Below are positions 1 through 11,784 of a stretch of 64,000 bases of DNA, piece by piece; the stretch's first letter is position 1; every line of letters begins with the position of its first letter. Both the position numbers and the translations under genes were made by a program. Source of the DNA: Symbiodinium microadriaticum. Taxonomy: Eukaryota > Sar > Dinophyceae > Suessiales > Symbiodiniaceae. The DNA lies in contig LSRX01000290.1 of the NCBI GenBank assembly GCA_001939145.1, forward strand, positions 170,123 through 234,122, read 5' to 3'. The notes under the pieces are model-generated. The model was not told where the DNA came from. It made no database searches and worked only from the letters and a program-made list of their open reading frames with translations.

Positions 1-1338
1 TCTATTTATGCGTGGTGTATATGGCACGCAGACTTTTTGGTTACAATGATTGAGGTTTCCGGGCTTCATGCTCGGAATGTGCACATCCAGGCGTAAATCC
101 AGGAAGCCTGTCCCCAAAAAGGGTTTAGGGCCCCATTTTCCTAGGGTCTAGAGATGGTGGGGGTTCAGTCTGGGATCTATATGGTTTTGGGCTACATGGG
201 AGCTACGACGCACTTTGCGCCTTCTGCAGCCGCTCGCAGTCTGAGAAAAACTAGTGCACTGTTCCATGCTACATGTATCATTCTGGAGGCCAGAATTTCC
301 GGGGCCTCGGTCCCAGCAGGGGCCGGGATATGTGCCATGACGTACAGGAAGTCATCAGGGTTACATGATTTTCGCAAGCTCCCCTCGTTGGCGACCCAGC
401 CGTGCTGAAGATGGCTCGCGTTCTCCTGGGGCTCTGCAGTCTGCCTCTGCTGGGCGCTGTGCGTGACGCGCAGGCCGACGGAAGCTGTAAGCATGAAATG
501 AGGACTGAGGCTCTCAGGCTGGTGGCCTCTTCTTCCACGAAGCGGCTGTAGACTCATCAAGTCAGGGATCCCTCTTTCCATGCTGAGCTTATCCATGGAG
601 CTGAGTGCTTTCCTGGGGGCTGGGGTGGGCAGGTCTCCGACTGGACTCTGGTGCCGGACCAGGCCGTGCTGTGAATGCCGTGCTAGTTGCCTGGCTCTCT
701 GTATGACATGCCTGGACTATTCGCGTCCCCGAATCACGTGCTGCTGTGGCGCGCAGTCGCTGTATCGTTGTGTGATGTTTCTGATCGCCTACAGCACTCC
801 ATGTTTCCAGCGAGACGCAAGGCTCGAGAAGCATGTTTTAAATCGTTTCTCGGGGCAGGTAGCCGACCTTACCCTGCCGAAAAAGACCAAGGCTGCTGAT
901 TTGGGGCCTCCGGGATATGTTTGCATAGGACATGTGCACACCACGTTTTTAAGCTGTGTGACTAGTTGGGAACGTGCTACTGGTAGCTGCAGAAAGCCAT
1001 CACTGCATTGGCGGTGTGTGTTTGACACTGCTTAAGAACTTCCTTGGACTTTCGACCAGATCCCTCCCTGCCCCGCACCCTGCAAACTGAATCTTACGAC
1101 AGGCAGCTTCCAGCATGCTCGCCGGTGCTTTGGGAATGCGAGCAGCTCGGCCGTGCAATTGCGACAGAAGATACGAGGTTCCCGACAACTCCAGGTGGTT
1201 CAAGGCATGAGGCCCATGGAGCACTAGATTGATCGGCCACCCGACCCAACAATTCCCTTGACCATAGTGCATCACAATTCCCGGCAGCCACTCCGCCAAC
1301 CATTTCTCCTAGCCTCTGCTATCTTCCCTGTGGGCAGC
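1..1338. other. No supported gene; left flank
   Basis: I see no reading frame here with convincing protein character. Open frames on both strands are short, overlap one another and lack motifs. The stretch probably contains upstream or intronic sequence of the LRR gene that begins near 1339. Confidence 0.5.
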
Positions 1339-4300
1339 ATGGGCGATCGAGGCGATCCTGCGCAGGAGAAAGCAACACTCCAGGAAGTCTTGTTGAAGCT
1401 CGGCCATGCGTCGGAGGTACCGCAAAAGTACTGTGATGGGACTCGGATCACCTGCGGAGCTAGCAGCGACTGCGTCATAAAAATCTCGCTGAAGGGCCAA
1501 GGCTTGGGCGGTCAGGTGCCAAGAGAGCTGGAGAAGCTGCGAGCATTGCGTTTTCTATACTTAAACGACAACCCGGAGCTCGCTGGGAGCCTGCATGACA
1601 TCCGACACCTGCCACATATGCGTGACCTGTATCTGCACCGCACTGCAATCACCGGGGGACTCGAGGACCTGCGAAATATGACTTCCCTGTCCTATCTGCG
1701 CTTGACCACAGTGCAATCACCGGGAAGCTCGAAAACCTGCAGAATATGACTGACCTGCGATACCTGAATCTGGACCGTAGTGCAATCACCGGGAAGCTCC
1801 AAAATCTGCAGAATTTGACGAAGCTGGAGACGCTGCGTCTGCGCCACACTGCAATCACAGGAAAGCTCGAGGACTTGAAGGTGCCGGGGTGGGGAGGCTT
1901 TGAGTCGTGGGTGCATGCTATTTTGTTGGCGGGTTCCATGAGAGGCAATGAGACTTCTGTCCTACCTGCACCTGGCCGACACAAACGTCTCGGGCGACAT
2001 CGGCACGCTGCGCAGGTTCAAGAATCTCCGACATGCCCGCCTGTTCGACACCGAGGCTTCCGGGCACATAGGACGGTGGTGGGGGAGACTGCAGGAGCTG
2101 CAGATCCTGGACCTGAGGGTCGGGGCCTGAGGCAGAAAGCCCCGAGTGTGTTCGTCTTGTTACGGTGGGGCCCGGAGACTGCATGAAGCGCCGAGGGCAG
2201 CAAGGCCTCCTTCGTGCCTGCTACACTGCCCTCGAGGCCGCTGGCGCGTCTGCTGCCAGCCTTGACGCACCTCAGGGCCGCTTGGCTTCAAAAGAGCAGG
2301 ACTCTGTGGGTGCTTTGCTGCCAAGAACGGCCTTGCTGTGGAGTCACCAGCCAAAGGTTTTGACAGCCCAGGTCTCGGGATGCCCTGTGGACAGGCCGGT
2401 GCAGGAACTCCTGAGACATCTGGCGGTCTGTGGGCGCATTGCCCGATTGGATGCGGCAGGCTGCAACCTCACGGGTAGTTTGGGGGCCATACCCAGCCCT
2501 CTGGGCGGGGTGCTGCAGGTGCTGGACCTGTCCAAGAACCGGATTGAGGAAGTCAAGCGCTGCGAGGGATTTGGCCGGGCGAGCTCAGTTCAAGCCTGTG
2601 GAAAAAGGAAGTCAAGCGCTTGCCCTCTGTTGGCTTCCTCTCCCTGGCCGAGAACGAGCTGCCCTTGAGCTTCCAACCAGGGGTTCTGACACACGCGCTG
2701 GAGATGCGGTTGGATCTCACGAATGTAAATCTGGCCAACAAAAGCGAAGCACAGGAGCTACTGAGGCAGGGGAGGGTGAGCCCAACGCCCAAGCGAGTGG
2801 CTGATGACGAAGACCGCGGCTTTAGCTGCTATGGCTTGAAGGATGTACCGCTAGACATCACGCCTTCACTATTCCTTCCCGCGCTTTGTGGCTGCCTGCC
2901 TGGGTGGCAAGGGAATCAAACCGCCTGTGCGAAGTGCGGCCCTGGCCCCTTGAAAAGACTTATACTGTGCATGAGCTTTGAGGTGGGGACCTTGGGGCTT
3001 TAGGGGCACTACAGGAGCCTCCACTCCAAATCTCAAGCCATGGCCCAGGCCGTTACAACCCCGAGTTCAACCGGTCCGAGTGCACAGCCTGCCCCAAAAG
3101 CAGCAGCCACAACGGCCACGGAGCCGTGACGATGCAGAGTTGCCAGTGCGATGTCGGGAGGAGGGATATGCTCCGTTCCTTGTCAGGTGTTGGGTCTTTG
3201 ATTCTGGGTTCGATCTGTTAGGTCGAGGTAGTTCCTAAGCCTTTAAACCTGCGGAAGGAAAGGAAATCGAAAGAGAAACACGAGAAAAAGTGTGAGACAG
3301 GGAGCACAATAGCCGAGCAGGAGATAGATCTGCTGCCCACGTGCTTCGCAGGATCTTCGACGATGGTCACGGCAGGGCCAGATGCATGTGCGAAGCGCAC
3401 GCGGCCCTTTTCCGGGGCTCCTGCGCGGACTGCCGCGAGCTTCACCTGGACCGCCTGTAGAGGGCGAGATTTTCTTACTAGCCACCAGACTTTCTCTGAT
3501 GGACTATTTTTTGGCATGTTGTCTTGAGGAATTAATTGAGCATTTGTGGTTTGTCACGGTGGCGGCAGCACACGCTGGACAGCAGCATAGAAGAGGCTGA
3601 AGTCATTCTGCATGGAAGCTTTGGTTTCTGGGCAGGAGTGCTCTGACCACGGAAGCAGAGCAGAAACGGCACGGCCGCAGAAGGGGTATGCCCGCCTCGA
3701 GCCCAATGCCCTGAATGCCGCGAGGCGCCGGCATTTGTATGCAAAACCTGCACTGGAATTTAACTTGAACGACTTGCATCGCATCGCTTGGCCCATCGCT
3801 GGGATGATTTCACCTGCGTCGCATCGCCTGCCAGGTGTCTGGAGGAGGAACATTGCGGTGGCTACATGAGCAGCTCAGAGCTGGGATGCACTCCCGGCTG
3901 CTTGTCTGCAGATCACGTGACAACGTTGCGAAATCACTTTTTCTGCACCGTGACATCGTCGTTCCAATCTGAGGCCGCACAGGGCCTTTGTGCATCACCT
4001 GCGCGGAGGGCTTCCGCAGCAGTGCAGGCCAAGGCACGGAGTGTGGCAAGGCTGCGAGGATTGAGCGCTGGCCTATGGCAGGAGCCGCCGCTTTGCTGCT
4101 GCTTGTGGCAGGGGCCGTGGCCGCCTGGAGAAGGAACTCTGCAGTTTGCGGTTTAAGCTTTCGGGTAAAACTTGCCTACTTGTCCTTTCGCAGGAACCGT
4201 GCCGTGGAAAACGTGCCATCGACGGCACCGCCGAGCCTTCGCGAGGCCCGGCTGCGGCCGGATGTCATGGTGCTTACAGCCTTGCAGAGCTTACAGGGCC

Positions 4301-4707
4301 CAGGGTTTAGTTGTTTGGGCTTTGAGGATTCCGGGCTTCCGGATCTTTCCGAGGCCTTGGGACCGCTGCTGCTGGCCCAGGGCCCCGTGCTGCTGCAGCT
4401 GCTCCAGCTCTGGGGCGTTTTGGCTGCGCTGCAGGACTCGGGCGCCGCAAGGACGGAGGAGGTGGAGTGGGATCAGGAGCCGCATCCAAGCAGGTAGGGC
4501 TTTGCGGATGGCCAAGGCCACGCCAAATCGAAGTTTTCGTAAGAAGGGTGTGGCAATTTTTTTTCGGGAGCACGGCCTGACGGCCTGCATCCCACAATAG
4601 TGCTCAGCTACGCCAACAGACAAGCTTCTAGCAGAGGAGTTCGTGCAATGGCTGCAGTTTACGGCGAGCGGAGTGCGCGATGCACTAAGCCTCGAGTGCA
4701 TCGACAG
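1339..4707 (+). CDS. LRR and Cys-rich (GCC2/GCC3, ephrin-receptor-like) membrane protein, multi-exon, frameshifted
   Basis: Proposed exons: 1339-1880, 1945-2118, 2372-2548, 2608-2775, 2842-2944, 3049-3160, 3352-~3455, 3835-3916, ~3980-4132, 4194-4297, ~4361-4480 and 4637-4707. Exon 1 has an N-terminal cap followed by 23-residue leucine-rich repeats of the form AITGKLENLQNMTDLRYLNL; the repeat register continues perfectly across the 1881-1944 intron. Later exons carry paired cysteines (CGCLPGWQGNQTACAKC, ECTACP, CQCD, CMCEAH, GPLCITCAEGF), typical of GCC2/GCC3 ephrin-receptor-like modules, then a hydrophobic helix (AGAAALLLLVAGAVAAW). The family is abundant in alveolates; it is thought to be a surface or membrane protein and its ligand is unknown. 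One base is missing near 1704 within a repeat, so this copy may be a pseudogene unless that is an assembly error. Identity of the domains is firm, exact joins are inferred. Confidence 0.72.
1700..1712 (+). pseudogene. Single-base deletion inside an LRR unit
   Basis: Where neighbouring repeats read CTG-GAC-CGT-AGT-GCA, this copy reads TTG-ACCACAGTGCA with one base short. The upstream frame ends 35 nt later while the next frame continues the repeats without a gap. This is either a disabling mutation or a sequencing error. Confidence 0.75.
2549..2607 (+). mobile_element. Candidate introner: 59-nt intron bounded by a 15-nt direct repeat
   Basis: AGGAAGTCAAGCGCT occurs at 2547-2561 and again at 2606-2620. 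Between them lies 59 nt relative to the repeat start, not a multiple of three. Removing one period joins RIEEVKR to LPSVGFLSLAENELP in frame and keeps the LRR pattern. Placing the boundaries AG|GA...AAAAAG|GA gives a GA-AG intron with the dinoflagellate-style AG|G acceptor. The internal core GAGCTCAGTTCAAGCCTGTG recurs at 48313-48332. Confidence 0.6.
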
Positions 4708-5367
4708 CAGGCCATGGGTCCCTAACCCTTAACTCTTAAGTTACTTAAGTATCTGTGGGTTTATATGGGTCCCCTAACTCTTAAGTATCTGTGGTTTTAT
4801 TTCTGTATTTCTGTTAGGCCAAGTTAGGCACGTGTCCGTGGGCAGTGCTGTCGTCCAAAGCTTCCAAGTGTGATCTGTACGCCAGGATGGCTCGAAGGGT
4901 GGGCGCCTTTGCTTCTCCCTGCCTTCCTCTGCTGCTGCTGGTATTCTGTGGACTGGTAGAAGCCTTGCTCCGGGGCCGAGGTGGGGTTCATAGAGAGAGA
5001 GAGAGAGTCCGGGTCTGCATGTGTCTGAGAGAACATTCGAACATCCTCTTCCTTGTATCCACTATAGCTTAGCTCTAGCGCTTTGGATGTTCAATGTTCG
5101 TTCGTCACTCCCCATTGCCTGATCAATATGATCGGGTGGGCCGACAGGCCCGGGCGTCCCCATGCCCGGGAGAGAGAGAGAGAGAGAGTCCGGGGAAATG
5201 TAAGATTCGCTATCTGTTTCATTTCATGGTTTACAAAATATCTGTGCAACATAGTGAAACTACCCGGCGCTCGAACAACTTTCTCGTACCCCCGAAAGCC
5301 CCATAATATATGGGGGGCCAATAGGCCGGGGGGTCTGACCCGCCCCCTATGCCCTGGGAAAGAAAGG

Positions 5368-5398
<31 letters not shown>

Positions 5399-6135
5399 GA
5401 GAAAGATGACCGAGGTGTCAGTCTGGCGCTGAAGGTCTTGTCCGTGTTCTTCATCGGCGGCGCCTCGAGCTGTGCGAAACTCCTCCAGTGCCAGAGGGTG
5501 GACGGAGGCTCTTGGTGTGATCGATTCGCGATGTGTTTAAGGCTCCATGCCTGATAGCAGAGGCCAGAAAGTTGGATTTATTCATCCTCGTTCTCTTGAG
5601 ATAAAGTATAAGGAACCTTGGCACTCACTCAATTGTTGTTCTAACTTTATGGTATTCGGTTCGCTGTAGATTGACGTCAGTGAGCATTGTCGATGCGATG
5701 TGACAGCAACTACTCCCACGACTTGAATATTTCACCGACCCACCCTGGAAGTGTTGTTGTCGAGTCAAGACCCATACCCTGATAAGATCCGCCGAAACAC
5801 TAAAGCAGTAATTATGCTTCAGCAAGCCGCTACTTGTGGAACGGTAGCGTGTGCTCTCATGCTGGAGCAGGTGGCTCCTCTTTGGGTGACTTTGCCTTTC
5901 GGTCTGCGCTGCCTCACTTGAGGCCGGATTTCTCATTGCATTGTGACCTGCAGCTTGTGCTGAGATATTCGGGCTTGGGTGAGGTGTTCGGACTCTCACG
6001 AGGAAGCGCTCTGGGCCGTGGTCTCAGCAACAAGTGCACGTGGAGTTTGCACGGATTCCCCTGCCTAGCTGCATGTCGATGTGCATCTGCCATGCATACC
6101 CGCAAGCTGCGCAGAGCTGGTGCTTTCCAAGGTGC
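4708..6135. other. Intergenic or long intron with GA-rich tracts
   Basis: The stretch contains degenerate CCTAACTCTTAAG repeats (4720-4800) and several AG microsatellites. No exon is convincing, although a short frame starting at 5816 encodes a hydrophobic peptide. It probably separates the Cys-rich exons from the polytopic membrane exons. Confidence 0.45.
4999..5396 (+). repeat. Three (AG)n microsatellite tracts
   Basis: Dinucleotide AG runs lie at about 4999-5012, 5168-5189 and 5367-5394. The second and third are preceded by a related GGGGCC/CGGGCG-rich segment, which suggests a duplicated local module. Confidence 0.85.
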
Positions 6136-9100
6136 ATCCCCCAAACGCACCCGCACCCCTTGTCATCGAAATCCGCAATGACTGGCAAATGAATCAGACC
6201 TGCACCGCGCAGGCGGACTACATCGGGTGGGGGTGCTTTGCTTCCTACAGCTTGCTAATCCCCGGCTTCCTCGTCTACTTGATCGTCAGACAGAGAAAGG
6301 TCATGACCCCCATTGACCACTTCGTGTGTTTCGCCACAGCAGACCGAGAAAAGAGGAACTTCCAGGTGAGCGTACGTGCATCGCTGGAAGAAGGGGACAA
6401 AACTCGGGCAGCCATGAAGGACGGGGTGTGTTGCTTCTCGCAGATCCTGCTGTGATACTTGCAGTACTTGGAGAAGCAAGCCTCTTCAAGGCCTAATCAT
6501 GCCGGCGGTTCCCACCTGACTCCGCCCGGTTTTTGACACGTTGAAACTGTAAAGTCCAAGCGAAGAAGGCTTGATACTACCAACAACCCTTCTCCCGCTG
6601 TAAGATCCACTCACTGTTCCTTGCACGCACTCTCCACGGTGGTCGTTTGGCAGACCGTAAAGCATCTCAACATGTTTCACGGCCGGCTGTCATGATGCCT
6701 GCCTCAGTCAGCACAGTCAGAAGGACGAGGACGACGCGAAGGACGCCATGTTGGCCGAGTACCTCATGGCAGCGGCCCTCGCCCACAGTGCCATCTACTT
6801 GCACGGCCGAATCCGTCTACAGCGGGCTGCAGATACTATGCCCCTCAGCTCGCATTTTCGGGGAGGCACAACAGGTTCCGAATTCGCATGTTCCAGACTT
6901 ACGGTACGGGGCTCCGCTCTGTGGCTATCCGTGCATTTGGGCAAGCAGAGGAAGATGGAGCAGATCGAGTCTCAGCGAGAAGCCACGGATGAATCTCAGC
7001 TAGATGCGGCTTGGCTGCGCTTTGGCGTTGCTCGCCCCCTGTGACGGACCCAATTGCGAGAGCAGCCCACTCCAGGTGACCAGCATGATGTCAGTGCTGG
7101 ACCAGAGCGATGTGCACAAGAGTCGGTGCCGAGCCCTGACGAGGCCGGTCTGGTTAGTGGGTGTGGCTTGGGGAGGCTTTGGGTTCAGGGCTTCAGGCCT
7201 TGCTCATCAACTGGTGTGTTTCCAATATTGGCGTGGGAGGGGGCGGGGGGGTGGTGCGGCATGTTGTGCCAAGATGTGGCCTGAGTGTTGAGTATTTGCC
7301 TGATAGTGTAGTAGGGGGTGTTACGGAAGCGATAATGGAGCTGAGCGGACGGAAGGGTTTCAGGCCTGTTGGAGACTAAATGATTGAGGGTTTGAAGATC
7401 TTTTGGGTGTAAACCCCTAGAGCCGTCTTTAGCAAACTTTCGTGGTCTTGTCTGCAGACCTCGCCGCTTTCCGTGAGAACACATTGATGACATGATCTTC
7501 TGGTTCAGCCCAGACAGGAACCTCTCTAGGTTCCCCACCCTAAGTGATTCGCCTTGCCGGCCAATGCCCGCAAACGGCCGCTCACAGTAGTTTGCAGTGG
7601 ATGTCTGCATTGTCACCGACCCCAAACCTCTTTGAATCATAAAGGACTGGCAACTTTCGTTTCTCTAGCTTCGACCTGGCATCGGTGACATGAGATCCTT
7701 CTAGCTACAATTGGAAGATCTTCGGCCTTCTGCAACGCTTGCGAGGATGCTGGCGGAGAGGCAGATCTTGGAGCAAGAGGAGTCTGACCGACGCCTGGAT
7801 CCTTTCGAGGCGGGTAAGGTGATAGGCTTGGCTTCAGAAGGAGGATTGGCAATGCTGTGTTGGTGGTGGTGAGCCAGTCAACAAAGCGCGATTGCCGTAG
7901 GCCTTCATAGGATCCACGCTTAAACTTGAGAGCTGGGTTTCAGATGTTGTTGGGGCTGAGCTTCTAGATGGTTGTTCGTGAAGGTCAGCACCTCTTCGAA
8001 GCTGGTTGTGGGAGTTGACAAACAATGAAGCTCAGGAATCTTGATGGGCGCCAAGGAGATTTTCTTCAAATATGCAGCCTGGCTGTGCAGACTTCCACAA
8101 ACTGTATGCCATGCGTGCGCTCGTCAGGTTACTGCGCTCACGAACTTGGAAAGTGTGCACTGGAACCCTTCCACAAACGGAGATCGCTGCAGACATGCAA
8201 CCTTTCAGGGAATGTTGGGTTCTCGAACCCAGGCCACGTGTGAGAACGTATGGCTGGAAGTTGCCATGAAGCTGATTTCTGGTGCAGTGGTCGTTGTGGC
8301 TCTCTGGCCGCACCGGGAAGATGGTAGAAAACTGGAAGGAGTTTGCGGAATCAGATTTCAGTTGCCCTGCAGGTTCCGGTGCAAAAGTGCGGAGGCCCAC
8401 TTCACAAAACCGCAGTCTGCATGCTCAGGTGGCCATCCAATCCTTAATGATGACGCTGCTGTTCACCATGGGCACCGCCATCCTCCTCGGCTACCAGAAG
8501 CCATACCGGCAGCACCAGGCCCGCGCCACCAGGAACAGGGGGGCCGTGCTCTGACACATGCCCATGCTGCAAGGAGGGCTTCTGTCAAGAGAACGCTCAA
8601 CCCTAAACCCTAAAGTCGTGAAGAGGATAGGTTCAGGTAGCAAGCTCGGACGTAACCTGCCATGCCTGGCTTCTGAGTGAGAGCGTAAACCCTTGTTTAG
8701 TCACTGGGATCAGGTAAAGTCTTTCAGGTCTCATACTGGCCTCGAGAGCTTCAAACCATGCTGATGCCCTGGCCCTCAACCTCTGACCCACTGCCATGCA
8801 GCGTCTTTGTTGTGCGTTGTCCGACTGTTGAGTACTGAGTGCCTCCCTCATCAACACATCGTACCGATGTGGCAGTTGCAAGTTCTGTATCCTTGAAGGA
8901 TCTTTTGGTGGTTCAGTGTAATTGAAGCTCGGAGTCTGGCTGCCTAACTGGGCCTGCCTGTCTGCTTTGCTTCGTTGTGCATCCGCCTTTGCCGACAGAC
9001 ATTCCCTGCAATGCGGGCTCGTCCTTGCTAGGTAGGAGGGGAAAAAACCCTAAACTAAACCGTCTCAAGCATGCCTTGTCTGATCTCGTCCTCGAAACCG

Positions 9101-9853
9101 CTCGCTCCACAAGATGCACCACAAGACGTGGCTTATTTGGCCCATCGCTCCACCTCTCCGACTTCGTGAACATGCTGCCAGAAGTAGCCGAAAGCCAGAA
9201 TCACAAAGCCTTAGCAGCCTCCCGCCGCCTTTTCTCGGGCGACACTCGCTCTCCATTTCTTGAACCCTGACTGTTCACGAAATTGTTCGTTCACACCCTG
9301 CAGGTGAATGACTTGCAAAGTTGCTGCTTTCTCTGTATCTCGGCCACAAAAAGGCGGGCTGGTGGATAAGCATCTATGCCAATGCGGCACCGAAGCCGAG
9401 ACTTGGAACCTGCCTGCCCCAGAGACCCTAAGCTCGTAGTGGGCTTGATGGCGACGCATTCTCTGCTTCACATTCACATCGAGGTTTGTCGGCGTCAGCC
9501 GTGGGCTTCGCTACTGGCCAGCTGTGGCTCGCCCGGTGCGCGGTGGCGCTGCCCTTCGCGCTGGCCACGGCGCAGTTGCTCTTCCCAGGCGATGCGCCGC
9601 TGCGTGAAATCGAACCTGTGGGTTCCCTAAACCCCAAACCCCAAACCCTAAACCCTAAACACCCTAAACCCTAAACACCCTAAACCCTAAACCCGAACAG
9701 CTATGCGGCTTTGCCCCTTTTCTTCCTCGCTTCTGCAAAGCTTTCTGTGGCAGATGGCCCGGAAGCGCTGGCGCTCCGCCTCTTCGAGGCGGCGACGCTC
9801 TCCTCCCCTGCAGGGGAGGGCCGGCAGAAGGCGGCGGAAAGGGGAAGAACAAG
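6136..9853 (+). CDS. Polytopic membrane-protein exons, probable C-terminal part of the Cys-rich gene
   Basis: Candidate exons are 6136-6366, 6716-6830, ~7025-7160, 8232-8321, 8431-8545, 9484-9601 and 9701-9853. The first contains CFASYSLLIPGFLVYLIV and ends at a consensus CAG|GTGAGC donor. Others carry amphipathic or membrane helices: EYLMAAALAHSAIYLHG, NVWLEVAMKLISGAVVVVAL, QSLMMTLLFTMGTAILLGY and WLARCAVALPFALATAQLLF. A string of hydrophobic helices after GCC2/GCC3-like modules is the usual layout of this alveolate family, so I take these as the same gene as 1339-4707, but the link across 4708-6135 is inferred. The join 9601 to 9701 uses a GC donor and completes a leucine codon. Individual helices are clear; the gene model is provisional. 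Confidence 0.5.
9602..9700 (+). repeat. 99-nt intron built of CCCTAAA telomere-like repeats
   Basis: Most of this interval is perfect or near-perfect CCCTAAA/CCCCAAA units. It lies between two coding segments (ending FPGDAPL and beginning YAALPLFFLASAK). With a GC donor at 9602 and AG at 9699-9700 the frame closes exactly. Confidence 0.6.
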
Positions 9854-9854
9854 G

Positions 9855-9995
9855 TATTACTACTGTTATTAATTAGTATTAGTATTATTGTCGTGATTAT
9901 TTACGATTATTATTTTGATTATTGTTATTAATTTGTATTATCATTATCATTATTAATTTGTATTATCTTTATCATTATCATCATTGTTATTACCC
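9855..9995 (+). repeat. ATT-rich microsatellite
   Basis: Imperfect TATTATTAG/ATTATTATC repeats begin immediately after the inferred donor at 9854 and are followed by a GGAG-rich stretch. This is intronic or intergenic simple sequence. Confidence 0.85.
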
Positions 9996-10089
9996 TCTTT
10001 GAAGGAGAAGGAGTCAGGGAGAGAGGGAGAGAGCCGGGTAGAGCTGAGAGCGGGGATTCATCGAACAAAAATGTGCATGGATCGTGCAG

Positions 10090-10173
10090 GCTGCCCGGCC
10101 GCGCTGGCCGGAACTGCGGCCAGGGGACTCCCTTGAGCTCTCCGTTTTGCCCTTGGGCCTTAGCTTCTGGTGA
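10090..10173 (+). CDS. Possible terminal exon, unknown protein
   Basis: After GTGCAG the frame reads A-A-R-P-R-W-P-E-L then RPGDSLELSVLPLGLSFW and a TGA stop. High third-position GC contrasts with the AT-rich DNA on either side. A second frame is also open through the same bases, so the choice of frame is not certain. It could be the 3' end of the upstream membrane-protein gene. Confidence 0.35.
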   Translation, partial: AARPRWPELRPGDSLELSVLPLGLSFW

Positions 10174-10889
10174 ACTATTATAGAACCGCAGTCTACAGAA
10201 CTACGTCTGTAGTTTCAGACAGGAACTCGTGGTGTTCATACGTCCCTTCCATTGTGCCGCAAGAGAAGCACAAGCCCAAAGACCCACGAGCCTGGCCGAA
10301 ACGCGCCGCCGTACCAGCTCTTAACCGGCGTGTGACGGCCAAAGCAGTTGTCACGCGCGCTGAGGGATGTTGGTCTCTCAGTTGCCCGAAAACTGTCGAG
10401 AGGGATGACTTACTGTAGCGAGGCCTGTTTCAGCTTCTTCTAGCTTCAGCTGTCCATGCAGGACAACGGCCAGCCCGCATTGGGAGAAAAGAACAGAGGA
10501 AGTGATGAGGGCGGCGGCAGAAACACTGGAGTTCTGGGCAGATTTTGCTTTCTGAGCTCGTTACCCAGTCTGAGAAGCAACCTCGTTCCGCGTAGTCATC
10601 GAGTCTGCTGGAAGTGTACTTCCATCTCATGCAACATCGGGTCCGTGGTGCCTGTTGTGTGTTTGTGCGCGATTGGTTCGTTTGTTGCTTTGGTACTTTT
10701 CAGCTAAACGGTGAACGTGTGACTGCACGAGATTGATTGCAGATGCAATGAAAGGGAGACCGTCAAATGGGCTTGCTTGTCGGCTGCCAACGCGAACAGC
10801 TCAACTGATGTTGAAGATGCAGAAAGCCCACGGAAACTTCGCACTCCGAATGCTTTGCTATGCCATGGGTGTGGATTCACATATGTGTC
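10174..10889. other. No supported gene
   Basis: Open frames are short and have no motif. GC falls toward the microsatellite at 10895. Confidence 0.4.
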
Positions 10890-10894
10890 TACAT

Positions 10895-11210
10895 GTATGT
10901 GTGTGTGTATGTATGTATGTATGTATGTATGTATGTATGTATGTATGTATGTATGTATGTATGTATCTATGTATGTATCTATGTATGTATGTGTATATAT
11001 ATATATACACACATACAGATATAAATGCACTCACATACATACATGCATACACACATACATACATGCATGCCTGCCTACATACATGCATACATACATGCAT
11101 ATACATGCGCATGTATTACATGCACATATACACATACATATACATGTACAGGTACACATACAGTTACAGTATACTCATACATAGACACATACACGTACAG
11201 AATAAACACG
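10895..11210 (+). repeat. (TATG)n / (CATA)n compound microsatellite
   Basis: A long TATG run (10895-10990) passes through a short TA run into CATA-type repeats (11005-11200). The strand-switch makes the whole tract able to fold back on itself. The apparent open frames here encode only repeats of C, M, Y, V, H, T and I and are not genes. Confidence 0.9.
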
Positions 11211-11652
11211 TGTGTAGTGGGACTTCGAGTGCTTGAGTTTCTGAGTGACGACGAAGGATGACTTGCGGCGGGGCCGGCAATGGCTTCTGCGGGAGCTGCG
11301 CGCAATCCTTCTCATCGTGGTTCAGGCTACAGCTGATGCCTGTGCTTCTGCAAGTCCAGTTGCTTCGTCTATATAGCTGCTAGTAAGCAAGTAGGAGGAG
11401 GGAGGAGGGAGGAGAAGGAGTCGAAGGGCGTGCTCCGCAGTTGACCGCAGGACATCGAAGTCTTGTTTCATGCATCCACCGAGCTGAAGCCAAGGCGAGT
11501 TTGTCGTATTCGGACGTAGGTGACTCTCACTACTCACTACCTCGAGGCAAGAGATAAAAGGTTGCAACCCTCTGGCTTGAAACCCTGAAGACTCAAGCAC
11601 TGAACTTGAAACAAGCCTGAGCCCTGAACTTTACCTTCTGCTGCCCTGCCAG

Positions 11653-11709
11653 GAGGACCCTCGCTTTGCCGAGCTGGCCGACTATCTGACAGAGGGCGGC
11701 GAAAGTTAG
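11653..11709 (+). CDS. Short exon, possible gene end
   Basis: Following TGCCCTGCCAG the sequence encodes EDPRFAELADYLTEGGES and a TAG stop. The acidic helical character and codon usage are coding-like. A GC dinucleotide near the end could instead be a donor, in which case this is an internal exon. Confidence 0.45.
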   Translation, partial: EDPRFAELADYLTEGGES

Positions 11710-11784
11710 GAGCGGAAAGGCGAGAGAGGCTCAAGGCTCTGGGTTTAGGGCCTCAAAGGGGTAGAGTTATTTCTTTGTAGGCTT

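Noticed and set aside
192-596. 134-codon minus-strand frame near the left edge
   Set aside because: No motif, no codon bias, overlapped by frames on the other strand.
10733-11305. Several long open frames of C, M, Y, V, H and T residues
   Set aside because: They are translations of TATG/CATA microsatellite in registers without stops; both strands are open.
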